From Hymenolepis diminuta (lineage: Eukaryota > Platyhelminthes > Cestoda > Cyclophyllidea > Hymenolepididae), in contig CAADRB010000006.1 in NCBI GenBank assembly GCA_900708905.1, positions 3,988,316 to 4,052,315 on the forward strand: a stretch of 64,000 nt of DNA, read 5' to 3'. Numbering within the stretch: the stretch's first letter is position 1; each line of letters begins with the position of its first letter. Below the pieces are notes generated by a model. It was not told the origin of the DNA. It made no database searches and saw only the letters and a list, made by a program, of their open reading frames with translations. The position numbers were made by a program, and so were the translations under genes. Positions 12,701 to 27,700 of the stretch are shown here, in pieces.

Positions 12701-15700
12701 GTAACCATTCCCTCGAAAATGGAGATTTTAGTATTCAAAATTTGAAGTTCTTCTGATTATGAAACATGACCATAAAACTGAAGTTTAATGCTAAGTAACT
12801 AATAAGTTACTAGCGTCTTTAAATTGTTAGGCAGGTGTCTTAAAAGAGCTCTTCATTTTACAGGCTTTAACATAATTTAAGCTGCATTTGAATTTGATGA
12901 TTTGAATTTAATCTGGAAAACTTTATTCCCCTGTCCAAAGCTGATGTTTAACCAAAATACTCTTGTGAAGAAATTTTTGTACAAAGTGATTTTTCATAAG
13001 TCAAGAATAACAGCAGTTACACGATTTCAATGGCTTAAGAGATCTTTTCCTTATGGATCCCAGTATATGAGTTGTAACTAAATCCGATCTGAGAACTCAT
13101 ACACAAAAGTGAATTTTCTGGGGTATACTCCATGTCCTAAATTTAAGGCAAGTATAAAAATCTTATCAATTTGGAAGACAATCCTAAAGTAATGAGCGAA
13201 AATTCAATTGTTTAGATGAAAGCTGGATAGGTAAATCCTGAGAGAGTTCACATTCTGAAAGAATATAATAATTATTCTTATGTGTATATTGTTTCTCTTT
13301 CATGAGAATCAGGTAGAGAATTTTAAGTGGAAAAAAATACGGACTCATGGGAGGTCTGGATGACATAGGCCTGAGTGGGAATTTACGACATGGAAATCTT
13401 TTGGGTAAATGCAAAATTAATCTAAACAACGTCAAATGTGTGCACAATTTATTTGACCTTTTCAGGTGATTTTTGAATTCATTTAGGAAAATTTGTATTG
13501 AAGTACTATCCTTTATTATACTGTCAGTCCGTATCTAAAATAAAGACCATTAGCCTTAGTAAAGCTTCAATCGATATTAATTTAAATCCAAAGGAACTTT
13601 TTTTACGAAAATCAATGTATAAATTTCGTCGAGCAAAATATATATTTATTAAAATTCATTAACCAAGGGTTGCCTAACTGGACGCTTACACTAAAGGAAA
13701 CAGGTAATCACGGTGTAAAGGTTACTATGCGCTCATTCAGGAACTGAAACAACTAATCATCCTGGTTCATAATGAGTCAAGAATGAGGAGAGGTTGATTT
13801 TTTCCAGAAATGTCAAAAGATCTTTTCTTTAACCGTATTCCAGTGTATGGAAATAAAATCATAAGTTAATTCATTCCATTTGTCTTTGAATTCATAAGAG
13901 TTGTCATTAATTTTGAACGATTTAGGAAAAGACTGCTCAGCTAATTTAAGCACCAATAAAATAAAGACCGAAAACAATGTTCATATTTAAAAACATTCTC
14001 CTGATTTATGTTAAAATTATATTGTCTAACTGGGAAAATCAATATAATTTCTTTGTTCCTATTTTTGTTTATGTTGTAGAATTTCATAAAGAACATTTAA
14101 AAATTATAAGACTATATTTAAAGAACCGAATTGTCTATCAAATTACTCTCAAGATTATTATTCCTCAGAGTAAAGTGGAAAAGTTTGATATTTAACTGTG
14201 GAAAGTGATTGACATTGAATAACAGAGTCAAACAAGTGATGAATTAGAGGGAATCAAAGGGTATCAAAGAGTCATCTCACATTTGACTTTTGGATTTAGG
14301 CTATGTAATATGTGCTAAATAGGTAGTTGAATTTTCAAAATTTAAATTTCTAGAATCATCACCTAAATTTCAGCAAATGCTCCTCTACGATTTTCAGTGC
14401 TTATGGAGGGTTTTATTTATTCAAGAATGGTGGGTTTTGCCACTTCATTCAACTTTTTATTCCGATGGTTGTGAAGGCAAACGATCGTATATGATACTTC
14501 AAACGCTGCAATTTTAATTTATAAATTGGTTTTATTTAAAATTGCTGGAATCGACTTACACCCATGTTATACAATTTAATTCCATACTCCGGTGCTGGAT
14601 TATTAATAAGATCTATCTGAGTGCAGTATGGTTTATTGTAGGTGACATTCTTAGTAGTTGGCGTATGCGCAGAGAGTTTGAGCATCATGGTACGCCAGAG
14701 ATCAGCTCCAGCTGCTGCAGCTGTATTTGCTGTGGAGCTGATGAAATCACGTCCGTTTTCATCAAACAGTGAGGCCTTTTTGAGATTCACAGCAGTACCA
14801 GCGGTGATAGTAGCTGACTCTAGACGAGCATGCGCTACACCCATATCCATTTGATGCATCAGTTCCTCGTAGGGTGCATCCCAGTGTGGAACATAACAAA
14901 CCAAGAGAAGAGCATTCTCGCAAACCGTCTGAACTATATGATAAATGTGAAAAAATCAACCAATATATAACTTCTAAGTAAAAAATATCTAAAAATAGAA
15001 TTTTTTAATGCTAGGTATTTTCTTTTAACTTTTAGATTAAAGTTTTTGCTGCGATTGGAAAAATTGCAATTTTAAATCATGGGAATTGTATTAATAAAAT
15101 AGATGTAGGTGCAACTCAGGCAATGTCTGGTAGATTTAGAGGTAAGTCAAAAATCAAAACTTCACCATGTCAAAAAGCTGAAATTATCAGGTTGCCCGCA
15201 GATTTAACCTTCATTTCTTCATGGATTAATTTATTTCTTGTTATCTTCATCGTAGAATGAAAGGCTGCATGGTTTCAAATGATTTCTTAACCGCCTCTTT
15301 TGCATGTCTTATGACATCCTCTCGTTAGGAAAGGTATTCGGTCATTTGCGGATTGCCTGCGCTTTGGCTATGGTCCATTCTTCAGTATTATTCTTAATAT
15401 TTGATTTCATTTACGATTAAATAATATGCAATAAATTTTTCTTAGTCGATTTGCCATTTGATTTAAGCATAAAGTTAACTCATCTCGAGTAAATCCGTAC
15501 TTAAATTGATTAACTTTGATAAAGATGCATGTACTACTTATTAATTAAAAATTGCAGACATTTTATAACACTAGATCAATGTGTGTTAAAAGTGAATTAC
15601 AATATTGTTCTTCATTGCTTCTTTAATTTTCAGATGCCAACGAGCAAAACCAGACTTCCATTTTTGAAATTTCTACTAGAAAAACCTCATAATGTTATTC

Positions 15701-18700
15701 TTTCAAATGCTGAAACGATTATTAACAATACTAGAAGGAATAAGCTCTTTAGTCACCAACATAAACTGGGTAAAGAAAAACTAACTGTTTTTGTCTTTGT
15801 TTGATCCTTATGAGTCATGTTTAAGGTCACGATTTATTTGAAATTTCCCAAATGCAAAATTGTTCCTGATAATAGGTTGTCAAAAATATGTCCTCTAGTC
15901 CAAATGTTAGAATTCTTCAAATATTAAAATTTGTGTTGTGCTGCTAATGGCTTTAATTTTTGAAGAATAAACATGGAAATGAAAAAAAGACTTTTTTTGC
16001 ATTTCGCAATTAAGTCAATCAAAGAAATTATCTGGATATGAAATATTTTGGAAATTATTAGAATCGGGAAGTATGATTCCTCATAGAAAAATTTAATTTC
16101 AAATAGTTTTAAATTTAATTCGGATGAGTTTAACCGTTAAATATATTTGCAGATTATTTGAAAAAATATTAATATTATGAAATAAAATAAATCGGAATTT
16201 CATTTTTTTCTATGTGTTACCATGCCTTAAAATACTAGCGATTTCTTAACACGCCGAAATATACAGCATTTAATTTCCGGAGGAAAATTAGCCTTTTTAA
16301 AATTTTAAAATTCAAATCTGGCCATATCGGAGTTGTTTTTTAACAGAGCTTGTTTCTCCTGAGGATAAAAACAACATCAACTATTTGGAGGTATTTCAGT
16401 CATCTATAAAAAACATTAAATTTACATATCGATTTATTATTTTAAAATGACTTTGAAGGATTTAGATATGTTGAACGTAGTTTCATTAATATCTCGCCAA
16501 TTAGTTGATGAATTCAGAACAAAAACAATAGATTTATAATTGTGTTTGAAATACGATGGTACCACTCTGATACTAAATGTCATTAGAAATTTTTAGGGAA
16601 TTTTTGAATGCAATAAATAAAAAATTAAATTCTAAATTATTTTTAAATTATCTTTAAATCTAAATTTCAATGTCCTTTTTAATTTGCATGTAAGGCGAAC
16701 TTATGTTCACGGGACAGGCATGTGCAAAGTAAACTCGTCAACATCAACCAAATTATATTCAGAATCTTTCCTAAAAATAACTTACACATATTGTATGAAA
16801 AATTTAATCTTCAAAATGACAACTAGGGGAATATTAATTAATATGAGATACTTCTACTTACTGTGTCGGAATTTGCAAACTCCATTTTCAGTATCGTCTG
16901 ACTGATGCGCATTTGATCGATCTGGTGGACATTTGCAATCTATCCGACTGCTTGTTAATCGATAACATTCGCCTCCATTATCCACGCAATGTTGGCACGA
17001 GCTGTCTTTTTGACTAACTCTAGGTACTGCAGGCATTCATTAGAAAAATGAATGGCAAGGTTAATTCAGTTCAAAAGTCACTTACAGCACTCATAGAATC
17101 TCAAAAGCTTTTGAAATACAGGAATATATTCCGGAGGACATGTACATGTTCCATAGGTCATAGCACCCCATTGCACTTCCTCAATAAATCTACAAGTTGC
17201 CAATGGTGACCGGCACCGTAGATCCTCCTCATTGCATAGATCACCAATATCAGCTAAAATGCATAAAATACTAGTTTAAATTTTGTTAAAATATTCTATT
17301 TTGTGGGTTTATCCGAAAGAGATAAAGTTCTGTTGCATTATAAAAATCCCATCCGCCGGAAAGGTGGAAAATAACAAAAAATTTATTCACACATACGGAT
17401 AGATAGAATAGACCAACCACTCCCATGACTACTAGATAAGGCGTATTGAGAAAGATACTGGGCTCAAAAAAATATACCTGTCCGCTCTTACAATTTCAGT
17501 TTCAGGAATGAGGTAAAATTCTGAGTAGAGGGAATTTTATTGAGTTATTCTAGGAAAAATGAAATTTAGGAAAGTAGACTTTATTTTGAATTCTCCTTAA
17601 ATCACTATATTTACACCAATTTAAAGTACCTGCAATCTAACGGCGATCGATATGTTTGAAATTTAATTTAAAAGTTATTTAGGACAAAATTCGTTTAAAA
17701 TTTGAAATTGCTCAAGAATCTGACGGATTAGTAACAGTCGTGTCTATTTAGCAAAAAAATATTTTCTGAAAAACTTAATTTTGGTGTTTTATTAATTCAA
17801 AAGCAGCAATACCTTTACATGTAGAAAGAGCATTATTCTTCTCATCACCAAAGTCATTTAAATAATAAATTACTTATACCAAAACCGGCAAATTTATTAA
17901 AAATTCAATAGAGTTTGGCAACTTTAAAATGTTGTTAGTTTCAAAAATTGTTAGCTTATCATTATTTACGCAATTATCAACTTGATTTTGTCGACACATG
18001 ATCGTCTTTACCTACAAACACAAACTCATTGCTCTAAAGTTACCACGCCTCCGAAGGGAACAATTAAGATAAATCTGTAATTTCATTTAACAATACACAT
18101 ATTGTTCTCTGTCCTAGAGGATAGTTTGCAAAGGTAAGCAGGACAATGTTTATTTAAGTTCTCACATATTTTGTAGTTCTCAAAAATACCAATCTCTAAT
18201 AGTATCGAATCCTATGTGGATTTCCAAAACTAACAAGTCTGAGAATACGATTTCTTTTCCAAATACTGGTTCAGTAATTACAATTCCAGATGTGATATAC
18301 CCGTCATATTATTTATCATCAATTATCAGCTAGAAGAATCTGCCAATCAACTCACTGTATTGAGGAATATTTGGTATTAAAAGAGAAACATTAAAATGAA
18401 AAATGTTACTGCTAATGACTAATCACTTTGTTAAAATGAAATTGAAACTTTTGAAATGTATACTTTTGAAACTAATAAAGATGTAATACTGTATTAACAC
18501 ATAAAATGAAATTCAAAATTAATTCTCACCTAATTGAGCCCCACAAGTCCGCTGTGGTCTAGATGGATCACGAAATTGCGTATTTGTCCGAAGGTTTGGG
18601 CAGACACAACCATATCGCTCAAATTGTCTAGAAAGATATACATATATATTTCAATATAAAGTCCGTAATAATTTATGAATTTATTATTCAAACTAATTAG

Positions 18701-21700
18701 AACTCACGGCGATCCCTCCTCCTGTTTTTGATCACCGTGTTCAAAAGCGAAGCAATCACCACCTTCTTGTAGACACGAAGCGCATATCAAACTCTTTCGG
18801 TCGAAGAGTTTCGTTCCTAAAACATTCATTACTTGCTTGAAGGACATTACTATTAGAAGTTTCCAACTAAATATTTTAGTGCTCTTTAAACATGGATAGA
18901 TAGTTTGCACTGCTAGCTTTTTCATCCCATATTTCTTCATATTTTGTCATAAAGACCTAACAATCATATGGGGGGCAATAAAATGTGCTTGAAAATAAAA
19001 CCAACTTACTACAAGCGTTGAGCTGCGGAACAAAGATCGTATTCCCTGGGCAGGTGCAATATCCAGCTCCTGGATGACAACTGCTTCTATTCACGTGAAC
19101 ACAATCTGCATCCACTCGGCATTTAAGATCTGTGAGTACTGCAAGAAATGAATTCGTCATTGATGTATTGAGGTGAAGTTATGTTATATGATTCAAATAT
19201 GCACGCATTATACATAACGGTAATGTTTTTAAAACTACCCCTTCTAAATCCACTTTCCAGATTTCATTGAGAAGGGCTAAGTTATGTGCCGCTTTTGATG
19301 TGTATTTCGAAGAAATAATGATTAATATAAGGAAAATTTCAGTAGCACTAAAATTGTAAGAATTCCAATTTTAGCTTAAAAAGAATTTTTCTTGTAATCT
19401 TTTATTAAACTACGTAGCTCATTAGTACAGTTTATAAAAATACTAGATGATCTAGAGACGTTTCCAATAGAGGCTTTGATTAATGAGATACTGGCCGAAA
19501 ATTAGCCCGTTTTTCCTACGGTCACAGTACAGAAAAATTGGCTGTCTATTAGACAAATTGCGTATCGATCAACTTTAACATCTCCAAAGTCAGAGATCAC
19601 GGATTCCGTACACATCTACACACCAACCGTACCAATCAACAATAGTCTAAAGAGGGAAGTCATTATTTAAACTCTCATTTGAGAGTGAAATAAGTCGTAT
19701 TAATGAAACAAAGGCCGCTGTTAAGACTTATCATCCTTTGCTCTCTTGAGAGACAAAACGGGGAATATTGGGAGTAGTCAGAAGCCTATTATAATTCATT
19801 TAGCAGTTGTATTAACTTGTAAGACCATCAGAAATTAGAATTCACTATCGCAAAATTGTTTTTACTTTAATTTTCACTTCTTAACCATGGATATCGTTAG
19901 CAGTTCATCATTGAAGCTTTTCTCATCCTATTCTTCTCCATACTCACCTTTAGTCAAAATTAAGTCAAATGCAAAAATACAATAAACCTATATTGAGAAA
20001 AGAAGAATTCGCCTCTGTATAACTAGATAATTCTACACACAACGTCATTAATAGCACGATAATTAATCATAATCGAGGACAGGAAATAGAAAATAGGTAG
20101 GCTACAATTGGATTTCTTGTGAGAAATTGACATCTCAACTGCCTACCACCCAGCCCTTTAAGTAAGAGCATAGGGAGGGAAGTCTATGCTTTCTCTCTTC
20201 TCATCATTTCTCCCTTGCCATTCTGTAATATCAACCAGTGACCTCCCACTTTGTGTTTTAGTACTTCTTTCTCTTGCGACTTCGGAAAATGTCCTTATGT
20301 AGGAATAATTCTCAGAATGCCAAAAGAGGGAAAGAGTATGCTGAACCTTGTTCTTAAAATTACAATTTTCTCTATTATTTTATGAAATGCTGCATTTTTT
20401 GTTCTTCGATAGTAATTTAGGATTAATTCAAAGGATTATTCAGGCATATAATCCCTCATTCGGGACTTTCTTTTATTGAACAAAATTAATAATTTTTAAT
20501 TAATAAATAAAAGATTCACACGAATAAAAGCAAGTATAGTTTAAAACTTGCGTTAATTAAGGCAATTTATGTCGTGATAAATAAGAGTAAACTTGAATAT
20601 CACGTATTATCTGTGTAGTAATAATAGTTGACCTTAGATGTTCTAGTGACTTGAATTGGCTCATTTAGCAGTATATAACGATGTTTTAGAATTCCATCCA
20701 TATTCTGGTATCGCCTTCATAGGAAACCTTTTTGTAAAGTTGTTAGATAAACAACAGCTTACAAGTGGGCAGAGAAGAGGTAATTATTCAATGGAACAAA
20801 TCTCTTTCTTTCCCTGATTTATTTCCTCTGCTGTAGTTAGGCATCCACTTCTTTGAATGGTATAATTTATACAATTTGTTTTAATAAAAGGACATACATC
20901 AGATGTTGTTTCTAGAAGAGAACATACACATCTCTAGTCGCCGAATGAAAAATTCATTTTTTACAGTAAATTTTTAGAGCAGTCGTTTACAATAAGCTTT
21001 GACATTTAAATGATGTACCTCTACCCAGGACGTTTGACAAAATAATCAAACAACTGTTTTGATATTGGCATTGATAGAACTAAATTTCATGAAAATCTAG
21101 ATTGATCATTCAAAACTTATCCATAAAAATTCTGGTTAAATTTTGTGGCACTCAAATAATACTGAGATATTTATTTTAACAATATCTTCAAAATCTACTT
21201 TAAAAAGCCTTCTCTACACCTGGAATTTTCCTGACAGGTTCATTTTTGTTCAGATTTAACCAGTGAGGTAGCTCAATCCGTTCTCTGGGCTTGCATTGAT
21301 GTGTGTCTATCGCGACTGCAGAATTCACAAAAAAAGTCATGCTAACTACTATTTCGTCGGCGCCCATCATTTTCAAAAATAGATTTAAGGTCACATGAAT
21401 TGATATTTTAAATCTTTTGATATTTGGATTCGTTGTGGCTACTCCTCTCACTGACAACCTTCATCAATATTATCGCAAAATACTATTGAAGTAATCAATC
21501 ACAATTTTTAACGGTTTTCAGCGGGCAGATATAAGTTTTGAACAACTTTGAGAAATACCACAACATTAATTACTCCAATGCTTAAAGTTATTTGATCATT
21601 ACTTCAATAGCACAACGAACATGAAAGCATTAAAAAAATAGATTTAATTAAAACTTTATGAATACGAAAACTGGAAGCCTACATGTTTTACAGGCAACAC

Positions 21701-24700
21701 TGTCTCCTTCCTTGACAGCGACGAATCCTTTCCGACAGAAGCATTCATTTTTGGCTCTGTTACAGACTGAGTTCTTCACAATTCGATCGCAGAAATTCGG
21801 AGGTTCCTTATTGCAAGCACCTGCAAAAACCAAGTGTTCATCACTGCATGATATCAAATCCGGAAGCGAGAAGACTGTTGTTATTAAAACCATGAATGAT
21901 AAGTGGGGAAATCCGAACAACATGAAGACAACATGAGACCCCATAAAGAGAATAGCCTAACAAGACTCTGAATCTCCTATCAATCTGACAAGACTCCCAC
22001 CTGTTCAACCCAAATTCTCATTGGTCACAGTGCTGATTGGCTATTGGTCCCTGCCCAATGATATCATAGGAATTTTGGGATTGGTTCATTTGAGCTGTTG
22101 GCTGTGAAGCAAGCTTCGCATGTTCACTTGTTGTAGCTAAATTAAGCCTGTCAGATTTCAATGGTTTTTCTTCTCGATTGAAAATAATCGTATTTTTGCG
22201 TGTTTAGAATCTTTGCTCTGGGCGTTAATAATGTTACAATGGAAATAACGCTTTCAACCATGAGAGACATAATTATTTCTTTTCTGTGAAGAAGTTTTAT
22301 TTCAGATAAACATATTATTGATTCGATAATAAATGCAAATAATATCAAAAGGTCCAAAGCGTTTTAATTAGAAATTATTCTTTGCGAATTTTATCAGTAC
22401 GTTATGTTGTGCTTGAATCATAAAAACTAGTATCATTCTGTAATCAATTCATTTAAAATTGACTAAAGAAGAAACATTGGATTTCGTAGACGAGAATTTA
22501 CTCAATGATCCAGGTGATAAATCATACAATTGAATTTTGCATCGTGAAGCCAGGAAGTGCATATTTATTAAATAGTATAACGTCTGAATCCTAAAATCAG
22601 ATAAAGATTCCCTCGATAACCTGACTTTATACTCAACTTTTATTCAGTCTCTCCCACTCCCCTATAATCATCGCTTATAAATTTTCTGTTATCCGATTTT
22701 TTACCACGGGTTATGATGTAATAACGTATTACCATGAAATAGTTGAGTTTTAAAAAAAATAACTTAAAAATATAATAAAATTACCTTGATGAAATATCGC
22801 AGAGGAGTAAATTACTGTTAATATTTTCAATATTTGACAAGTGCATTTATTGAAAGCCTATTATAAAATGCTAAAATAAACAAGTTGTAGTGTTACATAA
22901 CATTTTTAAGATCAGAGGCTGTTTTAAATAAAACAGGAGACTTTCTTAAAATAAATAAAATACGGCCACACATAGCTAGATAAGTAAAACCCCAAACATA
23001 CTGTTTTTAAAAGTGCGAAAAGCGTCAAATTAGCACTTGTCATTATAGTAAAAATTTCAATAGAGTTGTAAAAGCTTCCTTATTTATTGCTCATTTGTAT
23101 GAAAGGATCGACATCCGCAACATATTTTTGTAGGCGAATATTGTTCCATACTACAGGGTGCGTAAGATGTCTTTAGATGCCTTAACACTTTTATAAAAAG
23201 AGCTAATGAAAATGTTCATGGCTGAAAATTACAATTTCATTTAACATTCATAAAAATACTACAAATCTGCGTCTTATTCTCTGTATCCTCCTTCGGCTTC
23301 TATTAACTACTCAATTCCAGTTCAAAAGCGACTGACTTCAAGTTTTTATTGATGTCCTCCATTGCTCTAGTTATTGCTTCCATCAGAGAAGAGGAGTTGG
23401 TGTTATGAGGATACTTATTGACTTCCTTTTCAACCACGTCTCGCACAGCATCACACGTAATAATCCAAAGGATTAAAGTCTGATGAGTTGGAAGGTGACC
23501 ATAAGTTTGGTGACATGATGATGAAATTTCTCGGCCATCCATATAATCCTGAATTTTGAGAGCTTTATGGGATGGAGGCATATCTTGTTGGAAGACAGGA
23601 GAGTCTTTCTCCAATGACTACGCCGTCTTTCCAGGGCGGCTTAACAATGGTTTAAAGGTTTCCACATAGACATCTGCATCCACATTAACTCTAGGACCCT
23701 GTGGAAAGAATTGAGAAGCCATGATGTGCTCCTCTTTCATTGCTCTTCACAACACCGAAAATCAGCTGTTGGTGGCAACTTCGTGCGCATGCATAACAAT
23801 TAGAACTTCAGTGGGGTCCGCCCGCACATAGCTAGCCATCTATCATTTCTTCGATTGACTTTTTGATGTTGGTGGAAGTTGTTTTCGTGAGAGAAAAACG
23901 AAAGACACTCCTGTTCTTCTGGGTGCTTCAATTTGATTAAAGGTCATTCTGCGCACATTAAACGATTCTCTTGATTTGTTTTTCGGCGTAAACTGACGAT
24001 CTCACCTGAGAAGAACGTGTGATTTATGTCCGCGATCTTGATGAAGCACATTTCTTATATACTTTTGTTCCGTCTGACGCTTGAAAATCTTTGGGTAGAT
24101 GTCGCGCATTGATTTCCCAGTGTTTTCATCTATCATACCATGCCAGACACTCTTCTCACAAACTCAGGTGTTCTGAGTGCGTGTGTGAGTCAGCAGAGAG
24201 TTAACAATGCTCCCGTCCCCGTACTAACCTATTCATCTCCACTGTTTTTATTCAGCAGCTCCTTTCTAACTTTTCAAACGGAAGATCTGGTGACTTGTAG
24301 AAATCTTGCAATTTTTAGATTCCTGTGTTCCTCTTTATAGACATTAATAGAGCATGTCTTTTCATTTCATTAGTTGAAGTAGTATCTGCAATGAGACTTT
24401 CTAATATAAAAATAAATTAATTATTATTGTCGGTTTAGTTTAAACTCTAAAAATTTAAATGTCTTCGGATATCTTACATACCCTTATTATATACACATTG
24501 CTACTGAAAATCATTAAGTAAATAGTTTATATGGCCTTCAGGGCAGAAACAAAAGACCAAATTAACTTTCCGCTACTTTTGAATAAACGACACACTTTTT
24601 CTTTAACACCGGTTATTTAAAAAGATTTGGATTATTGAAATCAAATATATTCAGAACTTCAAAAAGTTTTGATTGCTTTGATTTTTGAAAAAAATATTTA

Positions 24701-27700
24701 ATATTCTTGAAATGTTTCTTCTGTTTCACGCACCAAAATTCAATTTTCCTGATTTTATTCTACGATAAGTTCTTCGCACAATTCAGTGATTAGTTACTGA
24801 TTTATTAATTTGGATAATCGTTTCATAGCACTTTAATTCATTTTTCCTTATTCAGGCTATGCAAGCAGGATGGTGTAAGCTTAAATGATTTACGAAAAAC
24901 GACTCTCAACTGGGTTATTATCTATTCATACTAATAACAAGGTTATCGTGCAAACATTATTCGCTTATTTAAAAAGTTCTTTACGCAATTTTCAAAATGA
25001 GTGATTAATTTCAGCCATTAAACGGATCTATTCACAATAAGCAAATCTCCTTTCCGAAATTAAAATCAAATTTTCATGAATTAAGTGCATTTTTTTCATT
25101 TTTAACATTTTGAAATTGACAAGCAAAGTTTGGATATTTGATGTGAAATAGGAAATGCTCACTAAAGCGGAAATGTGTCCCTAATCTTGCAGTTAATTAA
25201 AAGTATAAAGAGCCTTAGAGAGAAATAGGAAAAATGAAGTATTTGAGAATTTGAAGATGTATTCAGCAAATTAATAATACTTTTAATAAGATAAGGATAT
25301 TTTAAATAAAAAAATATATAATAAGAGTCAACAAACGTGCTGGACAAAGAATTGTTTATCACAAAAAATTCGAAATACCCCGATAATCTAATTTGTGGTG
25401 AATTATACGGAAATTCCTTGTGATATTTAAATTTACACTTATTGGACGTTTTCAGTTTGAATGTTTACAAATAGAGAGTTAATTAAAAAGTGATCCAGGT
25501 TGGCGTGAATAGTATATAATCATATTTTGTTGATGGCGGTCGTCTGCAATGTTCAAACTGGATTATTCTTGCGGAACGGAAAAATAATAATAGAAAGATG
25601 TTATCCGATATTACTCTCAAGAGAAAATTGCTGGAATTTGTCGCTGGATATGAGTTACACGATATACCTTTGGGCAAAATTTACTGCTAGATTTAGTAAA
25701 CTATTAGCTGGATCTAAGTTTTTATTTAGCTAATGACAAGCAAAACTACGTGAAATTTTTAATCAAAGGGAATTAGTTAGACTTGGAGAATAAGGTGATT
25801 GTCTGTTAAGTGGAGTATCGATTAGAAATAAGGACAAAGGTCAGAATGAGCAGTTGGACATTTTTTAATTGAACACTTTATTTATCAGATTGTCAACTTC
25901 TGCTTAATCGTTAGCAAAATAATGATTTTCAAAGTTAAAAATTTCGTACCTGATCCTTACTTCCGTTATTGAGCCCAGAGCTTGTGGATCGGTCAAAAAG
26001 ATTGGCCCACTGAAGGATCTCACAAAAATTTCTTAGCATTTCGAGTAATATTAATTAAATTGGATCAGATAAACCGCGTTTACTTGAGCTATTTTCAAGA
26101 TGTTTCAGTTAGAGAATCTAGATTAACGATTCGTACCCACCTCTTTCATAATAACTAATGAATCTGTCTGTAAAACCAAGGAGACGGTGGTTGCAAGATT
26201 TCTGGTGCACACGTTTGACTCTCGAGCTCTCCCTCGTACGTCATGATATTCAATCACTCTCCCTTGAATTCCCATTGCCGTTGAATATAATTACTTATAT
26301 CATATCTACTAAAATGTCTAAAGTATTTCACATTAAATTTAATCCCAATTAAAAAGAATGGAATGGAAGAAATTCGATTGATTTTCAACTCTTCCTTTTT
26401 TTCAGATTTTAGAGGCGTAAGAGTTCGTGCTTCATCTACACTCAGCCTCTTTTTTTCTGTTATCGCTCTGGGATTAAAGAAGCCTAAAATTGGGAGAAAG
26501 TTTTCTATTTTCTATTATCGTTCACCGTTCAGGTGTTGGTTATTTTATATTAGTAATTTTTTAAAATATTTAATGAAAGCCATTATATAATTATGCCATA
26601 ATTATATTATATACTTTTACTTGCGTAACTAATGTTAACAATATTTTTTATTCTACTGAAAAGGAATAGAAGAGTGCATTTGATGACTTGAACCGAACTG
26701 AATTTGGTGACCTATAAGAGTTACCAGAAGGACGCAAAGTGCACAATACCCTATCAAATTCCTTTCCTACGGCAGCTCAAAATACACTATGTATCACGCT
26801 GGAAACATTTTATCTTATTTCCTATCATTAGAGAGTCGATTATTTTTAAGTTAGTAAAAAAAGAAGAGTAATATGTTAAATATGTAACCAAATAACGTTT
26901 ATTTATTAATTATGACCTGCAAAACGGCTTGCTTTTATCTTAATTATCTGCTAATAGAATTTTTTAAACAGCCACAAACATTGAGTTCTTTTGTCATAGT
27001 TCTTCAAAGATAACACGTTATTCTTACAATTAATCCCTCTCTTATACTGATTTGAACAATAACAGTGAAGTACAAAGCTGTCAACTTTATGTGAAGACTT
27101 GCGAAAAAGAAATCTATGATATTGCACTACCAAGAGAATCACTCTTCCTCGAACACAATAATAAGCAAGGGCGTCTTATTATCTAACTTCCGGTTTTTAA
27201 GTCTTATAAAAGAAAAGACGATCAAATTGCCACTAAGAGTTGGAATCAGATTTGGTTCGAGCCCTTCAAAACTTAGCAGCATATTATTTTTTATGTTGAA
27301 ATGACAGGAAGTAATTATTTCAAAATCCATGGATCAAATTCCGTTACCCCTTCAAAAAATGTTTTCTTTTCGTTGTAGGTATGCGTCAGCTTATTTGATT
27401 AGTACATTGTATGCTACTTTTATTAATAAAAAAATATAATAGCCAATCATATTTTCAAAATTTTACTAGTGCTAGTAGTTCAACCCATCAATCGGAAGAA
27501 ATACTCATTCTAAAGAGTGGAAGCTATAATATAAACTCGATTTGAATATCTTCACTCACCGATTCCTAGATTTTGTCCCTTTTGAACAATGGGCGTCAAA
27601 TCTGCCAGAATAATAGACGACAGGACAGGAATTGCAATAAAAGACAGTATAGTGACGAAACCTGTAAAATGCAAATAAATAATTAAAATTTTGCATTTAC

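Larger units (their letters stand above)
21821..27559 (-). other. Intron 2 (about 5.7 kb) with mariner relic and pseudoexon copy
   Basis: This intron hosts a decayed mariner (23,154-24,485) and a diverged duplicate (about 25,940-26,290) of the exon 13 region, both described separately. The remaining sequence is A+T-rich, and I see no further exon of the gene in it. Confidence 0.6.

Noticed and set aside
14542..14854. Plus-strand ORFs of 76 and 70 codons
   Set aside because: Antisense to exon 9, which has proper splice borders and phase on the minus strand.
21658..21936. Plus-strand 92-codon ORF
   Set aside because: Antisense shadow of the cysteine-rich exon 3.
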